A stretch of 24,469 nt of DNA from a virus. The DNA lies in IMG/VR virus record IMGVR_UViG_3300042556_001584, positions 1 through 24,469 of that record. The stretch is one strand, 5' to 3'. The notes below the pieces were generated by a model that did no database searches, was not told where the DNA came from, and saw nothing but the letters and a program-made list of their open reading frames with translations. Position numbers and translations under genes: made by a program. Below are positions 13,731 through 21,031 of this stretch, in pieces; position 1 is the stretch's first letter, and each line of letters starts with the position of its first letter.

Positions 13731-15704
13731 ATGTTGCCGGGCATGGAGACGACTTCCATGCCATTGAGCGACCATTCGACCATTGATCGCGCGGCATTCG
13801 TCCGGCCCGCCTCGGCCAACGAGGAGGATCGGACGATTGATCTGGTGATTGCCTCTGAGAATCCCGTGGGTGGGTATGTGCTCAGATGCGCTCCGGATGC
13901 GGTGCAGCTTGGCGAGGCTCCCGTGCCAGTGATGCTGGATCACACCAGCACCGTGGACCGGATGGCCGGCAGGCTGACCGGTTTGCGGTTCGATGGTGGG
14001 CAGCTCATTGGCAGGGCCCAGTTCAAGGATGCGCCTGGCGCGGAGATGGGCTGGCAGCTGGCACGCAGCGGCTGCGCCGTGAGCGTGCGGGCGCTGTTCA
14101 GCGCTCAGGATGTTGTCTCGCTGAATGCCGATGCGGACCTTGTTCGCAGTTGGCGCCTTGGCCATGCCGCATTGGTGCCGGAAGGTGCCGACTCGGTATG
14201 CCTGACCCGATCCTCTGATTCAACCCCGATGACACTCGACAATGCCGGGGTTGACCCGGTGCAGGCCGCTGCGCCTGAAGCGGTTGAGGCCGCTGCTCCT
14301 GCTCCTGCCGCTGAGGCGGTGGAGCGTGCTGCTGTTGCTGCTCCTGCCACGGATGTGCTGGAGCTGAAGCGCGAGCTGGAAATTCGCCGCGCCTGCGGTG
14401 AGGCCCGGCTGCCTGTGGAGACGGTGGATCGTCTGCTCAGCGAGACCAAAGGCGAGCGGGATTCCGTGCGATGGGTCATGGCCGTGGTGCGTGAGCAGCG
14501 CCTGGCCCAGGAGAAGACCAGCGTGGCCGGTCACCCCGCACAGATCCCTGTGCTTTCGGTGCAGCGTGATGCCGGTGACAAGACCCTGGTGGGCATCGAG
14601 CGGGCGGTTTCGTACCTGGCCAGCCGGACCAACCCTTCAAAGGCTGATGAGGCCCCTGCCGATGAAGCCCGAGAGTGGATCAACTGCTCCATGCAGGAGA
14701 TTGCTCGGGAGATGCTTCAGCTTCGCGGTGTGAACACCCGGGGCATGACGATCAACCAGCTTGTGGACCGCAGTTTCCACAGCACCTCGGATTTCAGCAA
14801 TCTGATGCTGAACGTGGCGCAGAAGACCCTGATCGACGGCTACGCCGAAGAGCCCAGGACCTGGCTGCCACTTGCTCAGCGCGAAGATCGCCCGGACTTC
14901 AAAGAAGCCACTGAAGTGGACTTCACCGGGCGGATGATCCCTGAGGAGCTGAAGGAAGGCGGCGAATACAAGGCCCGCACCCTCGTGGATGGGAAGCGTA
15001 CCTGGAGTATTTCCAGCTACGGACAGAAGGTAACTGTGTCCAGAAAACTCATCATCAACGATGACCTGGGCGCACTGACGCGCGTTCCGCTGATTCTCGG
15101 CGCAGGCTTTAACCTGCTGGAATCCAACATGGTGTGGGGGCTGCTGACTACCGGCAGCGTGACCAGCAACCAGACCTACGGCGGCGGCGGAACTGTTGGG
15201 ATTGATGGGCTGGCACTCTTTGCTCAGACCCACAAGAACACCGGCAGCGGCGCCATTGGTATTACAGGATTCGACGCTGCACGGCAGGCCATCCGCGACC
15301 AGAAGGATGCCGCAGGCAACCGACTGAGCCTGCAGCCTGCCTTCCTGATCGTTCCCCACCAGCTGGAAACCACCGGCATTCAGTTCCTGTTCCCGCAGGG
15401 CCCCGGCGGCAACTACGCACCCACCAACCTCACCGGCGCCAATGCCACCAACCCCTTTGCGGGATCGGTGCAGCTGATTGTGGAGCCTCGCCTGGGCGAT
15501 AACTCTGCAGCGCTCTGGTACATGGCCAGCCGTCCAACTCCTCTGGTTGGCCTTGTGAAGTACGGCTATCTCAGGGGCGAATCCGGCCCAACGATCACCA
15601 CGACCGAGAAGCGCGATCCCGACGGCCTTGAGCTGCTGGCCCGGTTCGACTTCGGCGTGACGCTGCCCCATTACGCGGGCTTCTACCGCTCCACTGGGGT
15701 CTGA
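13731..15704 (+). CDS. Prohead protease fused to major capsid protein
   Basis: A 657-residue fusion. The N-terminal part (about 1-175) is a prohead serine protease: VMLDHTSTVDRMAG holds the likely catalytic His (71) and GCAVSVRA the likely Ser (118). An Ala/Pro/Glu-rich linker (about 175-215) and a helical region (about 220-300), probably a scaffold-like delta domain, follow. From about residue 300 it is a major capsid protein with INQLVDRSFHSTSDFSNLML, WLPLAQREDRPDFKEATEVDF and a long C-terminal domain ending VTLPHYAGFYRSTGV. Fused protease-capsid genes are known in several phage groups; the protease presumably cuts itself away during maturation. ATG 13731 is chosen for its position after the portal stop; Met 5 and Met 10 are alternatives. 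Confidence 0.88.
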   Translation: MLPGMETTSMPLSDHSTIDRAAFVRPASANEEDRTIDLVIASENPVGGYVLRCAPDAVQLGEAPVPVMLDHTSTVDRMAGRLTGLRFDGGQLIGRAQFKDAPGAEMGWQLARSGCAVSVRALFSAQDVVSLNADADLVRSWRLGHAALVPEGADSVCLTRSSDSTPMTLDNAGVDPVQAAAPEAVEAAAPAPAAEAVERAAVAAPATDVLELKRELEIRRACGEARLPVETVDRLLSETKGERDSVRWVMAVVREQRLAQEKTSVAGHPAQIPVLSVQRDAGDKTLVGIERAVSYLASRTNPSKADEAPADEAREWINCSMQEIAREMLQLRGVNTRGMTINQLVDRSFHSTSDFSNLMLNVAQKTLIDGYAEEPRTWLPLAQREDRPDFKEATEVDFTGRMIPEELKEGGEYKARTLVDGKRTWSISSYGQKVTVSRKLIINDDLGALTRVPLILGAGFNLLESNMVWGLLTTGSVTSNQTYGGGGTVGIDGLALFAQTHKNTGSGAIGITGFDAARQAIRDQKDAAGNRLSLQPAFLIVPHQLETTGIQFLFPQGPGGNYAPTNLTGANATNPFAGSVQLIVEPRLGDNSAALWYMASRPTPLVGLVKYGYLRGESGPTITTTEKRDPDGLELLARFDFGVTLPHYAGFYRSTGV

Positions 15705-15740
15705 TCGGCCCCACCCCTTTTCCATCTCTGATCTGATCCA

Positions 15741-16073
15741 ATGAAAAACTTCATTCAAAAGGGTGAACACATCACCATCACCGCCGGAGCGGACATCACC
15801 TCCGGTCAGCTGGTGCAATTCGGCAACCTGCATGGTGTTGCTGTTGCCGCCATCGCCAACGGTGCCACCGGCACCATCAGCCTGGAGGGCATCTACACCC
15901 TGCCCAAGCTCGTGGCTGCTGCAGGTGATGCCTGCACAGCTGGCGGGCCGGTGTACTTCAGCGCCGGCAGTGTGTCTGGCACGGACAGCTCCGGCACCCG
16001 CAAGCTCGTGGGCCACTCCATGGCTGCTGCCAACCAGGCGGCGACCACGGTGGATGTGAGGCTCTGCAACTGA
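15741..16073 (+). CDS. Capsid decoration protein, DUF2190 family
   Basis: A 110-residue protein of the DUF2190 family, which includes phage capsid cement proteins that stabilise the shell. The pattern fits well: NFIQKGEHITITAGADITSGQLVQFGNLHGVAVAAIANGATGTISLEGIYTLPK, Gly- and Thr-rich beta strands, with GGPVYFSAGSV and TVDVRLCN at the end. It follows the capsid gene, occupying the position of lambda D/FI. No Shine-Dalgarno stands before ATG 15741; instead a C-rich leader with CCCCACCCC lies at 15709-15717. Its stop overlaps the next start (TGATG). Confidence 0.85.
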   Translation: MKNFIQKGEHITITAGADITSGQLVQFGNLHGVAVAAIANGATGTISLEGIYTLPKLVAAAGDACTAGGPVYFSAGSVSGTDSSGTRKLVGHSMAAANQAATTVDVRLCN

Positions 16074-16468
16074 TGGGCTGGGCCACGCTTTCAGCTACAG
16101 CCAACCGGCTGGCCCTGGATCACCTGGGGAGCGTGCCCGTTACGGCGGGCGCCTCCTCGGGGCGTGGCTTCCTCCTACAGAACAGCGAGCTGGTGCTCGA
16201 GGGCCAGCTGGTGCTGGTGGATTATGTGCTGCAGGTGCCAGCGGCGAGCTTTGGCTGGCTGGGCTATGGCGATCTGGTGGTGGTTGGCGGGCGTGAGTTC
16301 CGCACGATCCACCGGGGCTTGAGAACGGGTGACGGGAGCTGGGTGCAAGTGCCGCTGCAGCCTGCGGAGAGGAGTGCGCTGCCGGTGCCGCCGATGGCCG
16401 GTGAGCTGATCCTGGACGGCAACGCAGACGGCGACTACGACATTTTGGACGGCAACACCGATGGCTGA
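16073..16468 (+). CDS. Head-tail joining protein, lambda FII-like
   Basis: A 131-residue protein in the place of lambda FII (117 residues), which finishes the head so that a tail can attach. The central strands fit a small beta barrel: [60 protein letters not shown] YGDxVxVGGxxF turn like this is common in such proteins. The tail end holds a duplicated ILDGNxDG (residues about 113-131), separated by DYD, rich in Asp, possibly metal-binding. It is coupled to the decoration gene by TGATG and overlaps the fibre start by eight bases. The functional call depends on gene order as much as on sequence. Confidence 0.55.
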   Translation: MGWATLSATANRLALDHLGSVPVTAGASSGRGFLLQNSELVLEGQLVLVDYVLQVPAASFGWLGYGDLVVVGGREFRTIHRGLRTGDGSWVQVPLQPAERSALPVPPMAGELILDGNADGDYDILDGNTDG

Positions 16469-18326
16469 TGAGACTTTCCCGCTGAGGTACAAGCTAAAGC
16501 GGAAGACGACTGCGCAGTGGGCCAGCCAGAACCCGGTGCTGCTGGCCGGAGAGCCTGGGATCGAGGTGTTGAGCGATGGGTCGGAGAAGATCAAATATGG
16601 CGACGGGGTGAAGACCTGGAGCGCCCTGAGCTATGCGGCGGGGGGTGGTGGTGGCGGTACGGCCTGGCTGCAGGGTGCTGGAGTGCCAGCGAACAACCTG
16701 GGCAAGGCTGGGGACTTCTACCTGCGCACCAGCAATGGTGATGTCTATGGCCCCAAAACGGACGTGTGGGGGGCGGTGAGTGCCAACCTGGCCTCCACGG
16801 TGACCATCGGCACCGTAACGACCGTCGCTGCTGGCTCACCTGCGATGGTGAGCAACAGCGGCACGGCAATGGATCCGGTGCTGGATTTTGTGCTGCCTCA
16901 GGGTGCGGTTGGGGCGACTGGACCCACGGGGCCGGCAGGCGCGACCGGGGCGACCGGTGCAACGGGTAGCAGCGCCTATCAGGCCGCTGTGGCTGGTGGG
17001 TTCAGCGGCACTGAAGCTCAGTGGTTGGCGTCGCTGGTTGGGCCTCAGGGGCCGGCTGGCGCGGCAAGCACTGTTCCTGGCCCGCAGGGCCCGGCGGGGG
17101 CCACTGGCGCGGCAGGAGCTGCTGGAGCAGCGGCAACCATATCCGTTGGCACCGTCACCACTGGTGCGGCAGGAAGCAGCGCGACTGTCAGCAATGCAGG
17201 CACCAGCTCAGCGGCTGTCTTCGATTTCTCGATTCCAAGTGGAGCCACCGGCGCCACCGGCCCCCAAGGGCCTCAAGGCCCTGGCGCAACCCCCGGCGGC
17301 AACAGCGGCCAGGTTCAATTCAACAATGGCGGGGCCTTTGGCGGGCTAAGCACCCTCACCGCTGATGGCAGCGGCAATCTCACGCTTTCGGCACGGCTGA
17401 TCAATGCTTTCAACAGCCTGGCCAGCGCACCGGCCAAGCTTTTCAGTGGCACCTGGTTCACGGGTGGCACGTCAACCACCACAAAGCCCCACCTGCTCAT
17501 TGAGCCGGCGGGGACGACTTCGACGAGCTGGAGCACGGCGGGGACGGGGTTTGGGGTTAATGCTCCGAGTGGGTTTACGGGGAACCTGGCGGCATTCCTG
17601 ATGAACAATGTCCCCATCTTCCGTATTTTTAATTTCGGGGTTATCGTTGATGGATTCTCCCAAGCAAGTAGATATATAGATGGTGGCGCTTTTTTTGAGT
17701 TAAGCACCTCAAGTGGATTGCGCATCCGAGGCGATAGATCCTTTGGTATTGGTACAGATGCTTATGGTGCAAATGCAGACGTTTTATGGAGGCGCGACGG
17801 TGCCGGGATCTGGGCAACCTACAACGGTGTCAATCCTCAGACAGTCAGGATCTACAACACCTTCACCAGCGACACTAATCACGAAAGAGCAAAGGTTTCT
17901 TGGGAGCGCGGCACTTCTGATGCCGTTGTTACTGGTTCGATTAGTAGCAGCACTCTTACGGTCACGGCTGTCACCAGTGGCGCATTAGCAGTTGGCCAAA
18001 TTATCACAGGAACCAATGTTCTGGCAGGCACTCGTATCACGGCGCTTGGCACTGGCACCGGAGGAAACGGAACTTATACCGTCAGCCAGAATCAAACCGT
18101 AGCTTCCACCACGATCACAGGTGGTGCTCCTGCGTTCCGCATCGGCACCGAAAAAGGCTCCGGCGGCGGAACTGCCCGCGATATGGAGTTGCAGACCGAT
18201 GGCACCACAAGGATCACGGTGAAAGCCGATGGCGCGATTTTGTTTTCCAACATACCAACGACGAATCCAAACGTCGCGGGCCAGTTGTGGAACGACGGCG
18301 GAACCCTGAAAATCTCTGCCGGTTGA
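16461..18326 (+). CDS. Collagen-like tail fibre / receptor-binding protein
   Basis: A 621-residue fibre. Residues 1-60 are an attachment domain of the Mtd_N kind ([28 protein letters not shown]...[16 protein letters not shown]). Collagen-like Gly-X-Y triplets ([29 protein letters not shown]) follow in three blocks between about 147 and 276, separated by short strands. From about 285 ([13 protein letters not shown]) a beta-rich C-terminal part follows with a module [18 protein letters not shown]...[18 protein letters not shown] near 490-555, seen in many phage fibres. No chaperone or peptidase end is visible. Bases 17590-18150 are AT-richer than everything around. It lies between head-joining and tail genes, where lambda has Z. 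Confidence 0.82.
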   Translation: MADETFPLRYKLKRKTTAQWASQNPVLLAGEPGIEVLSDGSEKIKYGDGVKTWSALSYAAGGGGGGTAWLQGAGVPANNLGKAGDFYLRTSNGDVYGPKTDVWGAVSANLASTVTIGTVTTVAAGSPAMVSNSGTAMDPVLDFVLPQGAVGATGPTGPAGATGATGATGSSAYQAAVAGGFSGTEAQWLASLVGPQGPAGAASTVPGPQGPAGATGAAGAAGAAATISVGTVTTGAAGSSATVSNAGTSSAAVFDFSIPSGATGATGPQGPQGPGATPGGNSGQVQFNNGGAFGGLSTLTADGSGNLTLSARLINAFNSLASAPAKLFSGTWFTGGTSTTTKPHLLIEPAGTTSTSWSTAGTGFGVNAPSGFTGNLAAFLMNNVPIFRIFNFGVIVDGFSQASRYIDGGAFFELSTSSGLRIRGDRSFGIGTDAYGANADVLWRRDGAGIWATYNGVNPQTVRIYNTFTSDTNHERAKVSWERGTSDAVVTGSISSSTLTVTAVTSGALAVGQIITGTNVLAGTRITALGTGTGGNGTYTVSQNQTVASTTITGGAPAFRIGTEKGSGGGTARDMELQTDGTTRITVKADGAILFSNIPTTNPNVAGQLWNDGGTLKISAG

Positions 18327-18331
18327 CCGCC

Positions 18332-18715
18332 ATGAACTCCTTAACCATCACCATTTCTGACCTCCGCGCCATCGACGGCTGGGTCGAGGCCAGCAACAGG
18401 GCAGGCATGACGCCTGAGGCCATGGCCCTGGAGCTGCTGCAGCATCAAGGGTTGCGGTATGCGGATCTTTTCCGAATAGGAGTGCTCACCTCTGCTGCGT
18501 TCGTGCAGCGGTTCACAGCGGCAGAGAATGGGGCCATTCGAGCGGCGGCGGAGCAATCGCCCGAGGTAGCCAGCTTGCTGAAGGAGGTAGTGGATTCCCC
18601 CACGGTGGTGCTCACGGACCCGCGCATTCCTCCTGGGTTGGCAATGCTCACGGCTGCGGGGCTACTGGCCCAGGGCAGGGCGGCGGAGATCATGGCGTGG
18701 GAGCGGCCTGAGTGA
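18332..18715 (+). CDS. Unknown protein, 127 aa
   Basis: ATG 18332 (MNSLTITISDLRAIDGWVEA) stands six bases after the fibre stop; the frame is open a little further upstream inside the fibre gene, which I do not use. The protein is helical and mostly soluble: VQRFTAAENGAIRAAAEQSPEVASLLKEV, then VVLTDPRIPPGLAMLTAAGLLAQGRAAEIM. Such a fibre-partner protein might help assemble or attach the fibre, but I do not recognise it. The C-terminal stop overlaps the next gene's GTG start. Confidence 0.7.
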   Translation: MNSLTITISDLRAIDGWVEASNRAGMTPEAMALELLQHQGLRYADLFRIGVLTSAAFVQRFTAAENGAIRAAAEQSPEVASLLKEVVDSPTVVLTDPRIPPGLAMLTAAGLLAQGRAAEIMAWERPE

Positions 18716-19140
18716 CCACCTCGCGCCGCGAGCACATCCTTCAGGCCCTGCTGACCAGCCTCAACGGCCTGGCCACGGTGACGCCACGGATCTACAGGAG
18801 CCGGCAGGAGGCGTTCTCGAGGGGATCAGCGCCGGCGGTGGTTTTGGAGCCGGTGGGGAATGAGCCGGAGCCGAAGAGGGCTGGGGTGACGACGTTGCCG
18901 CATGGGTTGGAGGTGCGGGTGATTCTGTTGGTGGATGCGGTGATCCCGGATCAGGCGGCGGATCCGATCCTGGTGGACATCCATAACCGCTTCATGCTGG
19001 ATGTGAGCCTGGGGGGGCTGGCGCAGAACATTGAGCCGGGGCGGACGGTGTGGGGGATGGAGGCGGATGGGTTGGCGGTTGTGGAGAGTTACTACGTTGT
19101 CCGGTATCGCACCTTTATTAAGGACATCACCAGTGGCTGA
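18712..19140 (+). CDS. Tail terminator / minor tail protein U-like
   Basis: A 142-residue protein in the place of lambda U (131 residues), which caps the growing tail tube. It starts at GTG 18712, overlapping the previous stop (GTGA). The pattern fits tail-terminator folds: an N-terminal helix RREHILQALLTSLNGL, a strand with RIYRSRQEAFSRGSAPAVVLEPVGNEP, a strand HGLEVRVILLVDAV, a helix ADPILVDIHNRFML, and a final strand ESYYVVRYRTF. The call rests on this order of elements and on the gene position before the major tail protein. Confidence 0.65.
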   Translation: MTTSRREHILQALLTSLNGLATVTPRIYRSRQEAFSRGSAPAVVLEPVGNEPEPKRAGVTTLPHGLEVRVILLVDAVIPDQAADPILVDIHNRFMLDVSLGGLAQNIEPGRTVWGMEADGLAVVESYYVVRYRTFIKDITSG

Positions 19141-19300
19141 GCTGCCGCCTTTCCCTTCCACGGGGGGCACCTACAGACTGAACAAGAAGGGCGATGGGTG
19201 GGACTGCATCCATCCGACCACTGGAGCCGGCTGCGAAGCAGACCTCAAGCAGGTTGAACCTGCTGCACCCATTCCAACCCCTGAGCCCCCACAAGACTGA
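19133..19300 (+). CDS. Small unknown protein, 55 aa
   Basis: It starts at GTG 19133, eight bases inside the previous gene, and its stop overlaps the major tail protein's ATG (TGATG), so it is tightly coupled on both sides, which supports translation. Its product begins with a Pro-rich segment (ELPPFPSTGGTYRLNKKGDGW), has two Cys (CIHPTTGAGC) and ends with Pro-rich EPAAPIPTPEPPQD. No family is recognised. Conservation in relatives would be the best support; a few lambda-like phages carry small proteins here. Confidence 0.6.
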   Translation: MAELPPFPSTGGTYRLNKKGDGWDCIHPTTGAGCEADLKQVEPAAPIPTPEPPQD

Positions 19301-20229
19301 TGGCACTCACACGCAACAGGATGATTGCCTCGAAGATCGAGGCGACGGAGGGTGTGAACGTGACGCCCTCGACCACCACCGATGCGGCCACCGTGCTGGA
19401 GCTGGAGGTGGGCGTGGACACCGACGAGGTGGAGCGGGAGATCGCGGTGCCCTGGTTGGGTGCGCGGAAGGTGGTCTACAGCCGGCGGCAGGCCACCTTC
19501 AACTTCGATGTGGAGATCTCTGGCAGCGGCACGGCTGGCACCGCACCGGCCTGGGGGCGGTTCATTCAGGCTTGCGGGTTCTCTGAGACCATCGTCAACA
19601 GCACGGTGGTGTACTCGCCCATCAGCTCTGGCTTCCCCTCGCTGACGATGGTGGCCAACCAGGATGGGGTGCAGTATGTGGGCCTGGGCTGCCGGGGCAG
19701 CTTTGAGATCAACATGGAAGTGGGCGAGATCCCCACGTTCAGCTTCGAGTTCATGGGCGCCTACGTGAGCCCCACGGATGTGGTGCTGCCGACCCCCACC
19801 TATGCCAACCAGGCGGAGCCGTTGACCTTTGCCTCGGGCAACACCACCGACTTCCTGCTGGATGGTCACGCTTTCTGCATGAGCGAGTTCTCGCTGGACC
19901 TCTCCAACGAGATGAGCTACCGGGAGCTGGTGGGTTGCGCGAAGAGCAACAAGATCACCGAGCGGGCCATCGAGGGGGAGATCATGGTGGAGCGTCCTGA
20001 CACGCTGGCCATCAAGAATCTCTATCCCAAGATCGAGGCGCACACGCTCGTGGCTGCTGGCTTCACCCATGGCACCGTGGGGGGCAACAAGGTGGAGTTT
20101 TCCTTGCCCACCCTCCAGCTCACGTTCCCTGAGTCTGACGACGACGACGGGATCCTCATGCACAACTACAACTACCGCGCGGTGCCCGTGAGCCCCGGCA
20201 ATAACGAGCTCGTGATCACTGTGAAGTGA
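19300..20229 (+). CDS. Major tail (tube) protein
   Basis: A 309-residue tail tube subunit, in the position of lambda V (246 residues). The start reads MALTRNRMIASKIEATEGVNVTPS, the usual opening of Phage_tube_2 type tail proteins, followed by alternating beta segments: FNFDVEISGSGTAGTAPAWGRFIQACGF (typical of this family), a middle EINMEVGEIPTFSFEFMGAYVSPTDVVLP, and late segments CMSEFSLDLSNEMSYRELVG and AIEGEIMVERPDTLAIKN. Coupled start (TGATG). After the stop come 50 non-coding bases before the chaperone gene. Confidence 0.85.
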   Translation: MALTRNRMIASKIEATEGVNVTPSTTTDAATVLELEVGVDTDEVEREIAVPWLGARKVVYSRRQATFNFDVEISGSGTAGTAPAWGRFIQACGFSETIVNSTVVYSPISSGFPSLTMVANQDGVQYVGLGCRGSFEINMEVGEIPTFSFEFMGAYVSPTDVVLPTPTYANQAEPLTFASGNTTDFLLDGHAFCMSEFSLDLSNEMSYRELVGCAKSNKITERAIEGEIMVERPDTLAIKNLYPKIEAHTLVAAGFTHGTVGGNKVEFSLPTLQLTFPESDDDDGILMHNYNYRAVPVSPGNNELVITVK

Positions 20230-20279
20230 CGAGAACCGGTTAGACTCTAGACCACAACCACCCCACCCCATTCACCCCA

Positions 20280-20660
20280 ATGGCTTTCAACTTCGGCGTG
20301 TTGTCGCCCACCTACACCTGGCCGGTGGCGGTGTCGATCCCTGATGCTGGCAAGCGCCGCACCGAAACGTTCACCGCGACCTTCAACCGGCTGAGCAAGG
20401 ACGAGAACAAGCAGCTGGCTGAGCTGATGATGGCCTATCAACGGGCCATGGAAGCCAACGAGAGCGTGAGCGACCTGCCTGATGATCGCGAGATTGCGGA
20501 TCGCGTGCTGGCTGGTTGGAAGGGCATCCTTGACGGCGATGGGGAGGAGATGCCCTGCACCGAGGCCAACCGCGAGCAGCTGCTGAACGTGGCGGCCTTC
20601 GTGAGTGCGGTGGTGCGGGCCTATTTCGAGAGCATCGAGCCGGCGAAAGCAAAAAACTAA
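20280..20660 (+). CDS. Tail assembly chaperone, lambda gpG-like
   Basis: A 126-residue helper in the place of lambda G (140 residues), required for building the tail on the tape measure. It contains a beta start (NFGVLSPTYTWPVAVSIP), then helical parts FNRLSKDENKQLAELMMAYQRAMEAN and EIADRVLAGWKGIL, then QLLNVAAFVSAVVRAYFESIEPAKAKN. The end lies on a slippery run, so a fraction of ribosomes continues in the -1 frame to make a longer form. There is no Shine-Dalgarno; the leader before ATG 20280 is C-rich with CCCCACCCC at 20261-20269, as before the decoration gene. TAGACT at 20241 is a weak possible -10 box. Confidence 0.82.
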   Translation: MAFNFGVLSPTYTWPVAVSIPDAGKRRTETFTATFNRLSKDENKQLAELMMAYQRAMEANESVSDLPDDREIADRVLAGWKGILDGDGEEMPCTEANREQLLNVAAFVSAVVRAYFESIEPAKAKN

Positions 20661-20692
20661 CCGGCGCTGTTGATGCCATCTTCAAGCGCGGT
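20651..20692 (+). promoter_or_regulatory. Programmed -1 frameshift site
   Basis: The last codons of the chaperone are GCA AAA AAC TAA, so A AAA AAC (20651-20657) is a canonical X XXY YYZ slippery heptamer in the right frame, directly before the stop. A stem-loop follows: ACCGGCGCT (20660-20668) pairs with AGCGCGGT (20685-20692) over eight base pairs with one bulged G, and a 16-base loop. It starts only two bases after the slippery site, closer than the usual 5-9. The -1 frame is open from here to 21031. Confidence 0.88.
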
Positions 20693-21031
20693 GGTGGCAG
20701 CAGCAGCGACAGCCTGGCCAGTGACCTGGCAGCGTTCGGCATGGATCCCGATGCGCTGCCTTCGCACCTGCAGGAGCAGACCGCTGAGGAGTTCCAGGTG
20801 TGGCCCGAGCATGAGGATGTGGTGATGCTGTTTCTGCGGGCCAGTGGGCAATGGCGGGTGGCTGGCGAGAGCGTGCTGGGGCTGGATTACAACGTGCTCC
20901 CCTGGCTCACTACCTTGATGCGTATTGAGCCCACCCTGGAGCTCCTCGACGACTTACAGACGATGGAGAGCCGTGCAGTGGAGCTAATCAACAAGCCAAC
21001 CAAGAAGGCGAAGAAAGGGAGGCGCGGCTGA
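20657..21031 (+). CDS. Frameshift extension of the tail chaperone, gpT-like (DUF1799)
   Basis: The C-terminal half of the long chaperone form, reached by -1 frameshifting and reading 124 residues from LTGAVDAIFKRGG. The complete fusion (20280-21031) has 250 residues. The middle contains EEFQVWPEHEDVVMLFLRASGQWRVAG and GLDYNVLPWLTTLM, which match the DUF1799 pattern of gpT-like proteins in lambda-like phages, and it ends in a Lys/Arg-rich tail. An internal ATG at 20741 would give only 96 residues and has no good ribosome site. A good GGGAGG stands before the tape measure start, which overlaps this stop (TGATG). Confidence 0.85.
   Translation, partial: LTGAVDAIFKRGGGSSSDSLASDLAAFGMDPDALPSHLQEQTAEEFQVWPEHEDVVMLFLRASGQWRVAGESVLGLDYNVLPWLTTLMRIEPTLELLDDLQTMESRAVELINKPTKKAKKGRRG

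Noticed and set aside
14637-16016. 459-codon - strand open frame opposite the capsid gene
   Set aside because: The + strand gene has clear protease and capsid parts; the minus frame spans two genes and shows no family pattern.
20241-20246. TAGACT as a promoter -10 box before the tail chaperone gene
   Set aside because: One near match without a -35 box; noted only because TCTAGACC partly overlaps it.
20741-21031. Independent 96-residue gene starting at ATG 20741
   Set aside because: The frame continues upstream to the slippery site and the extra residues fit the gpT-like region, so it is part of a frameshift product.
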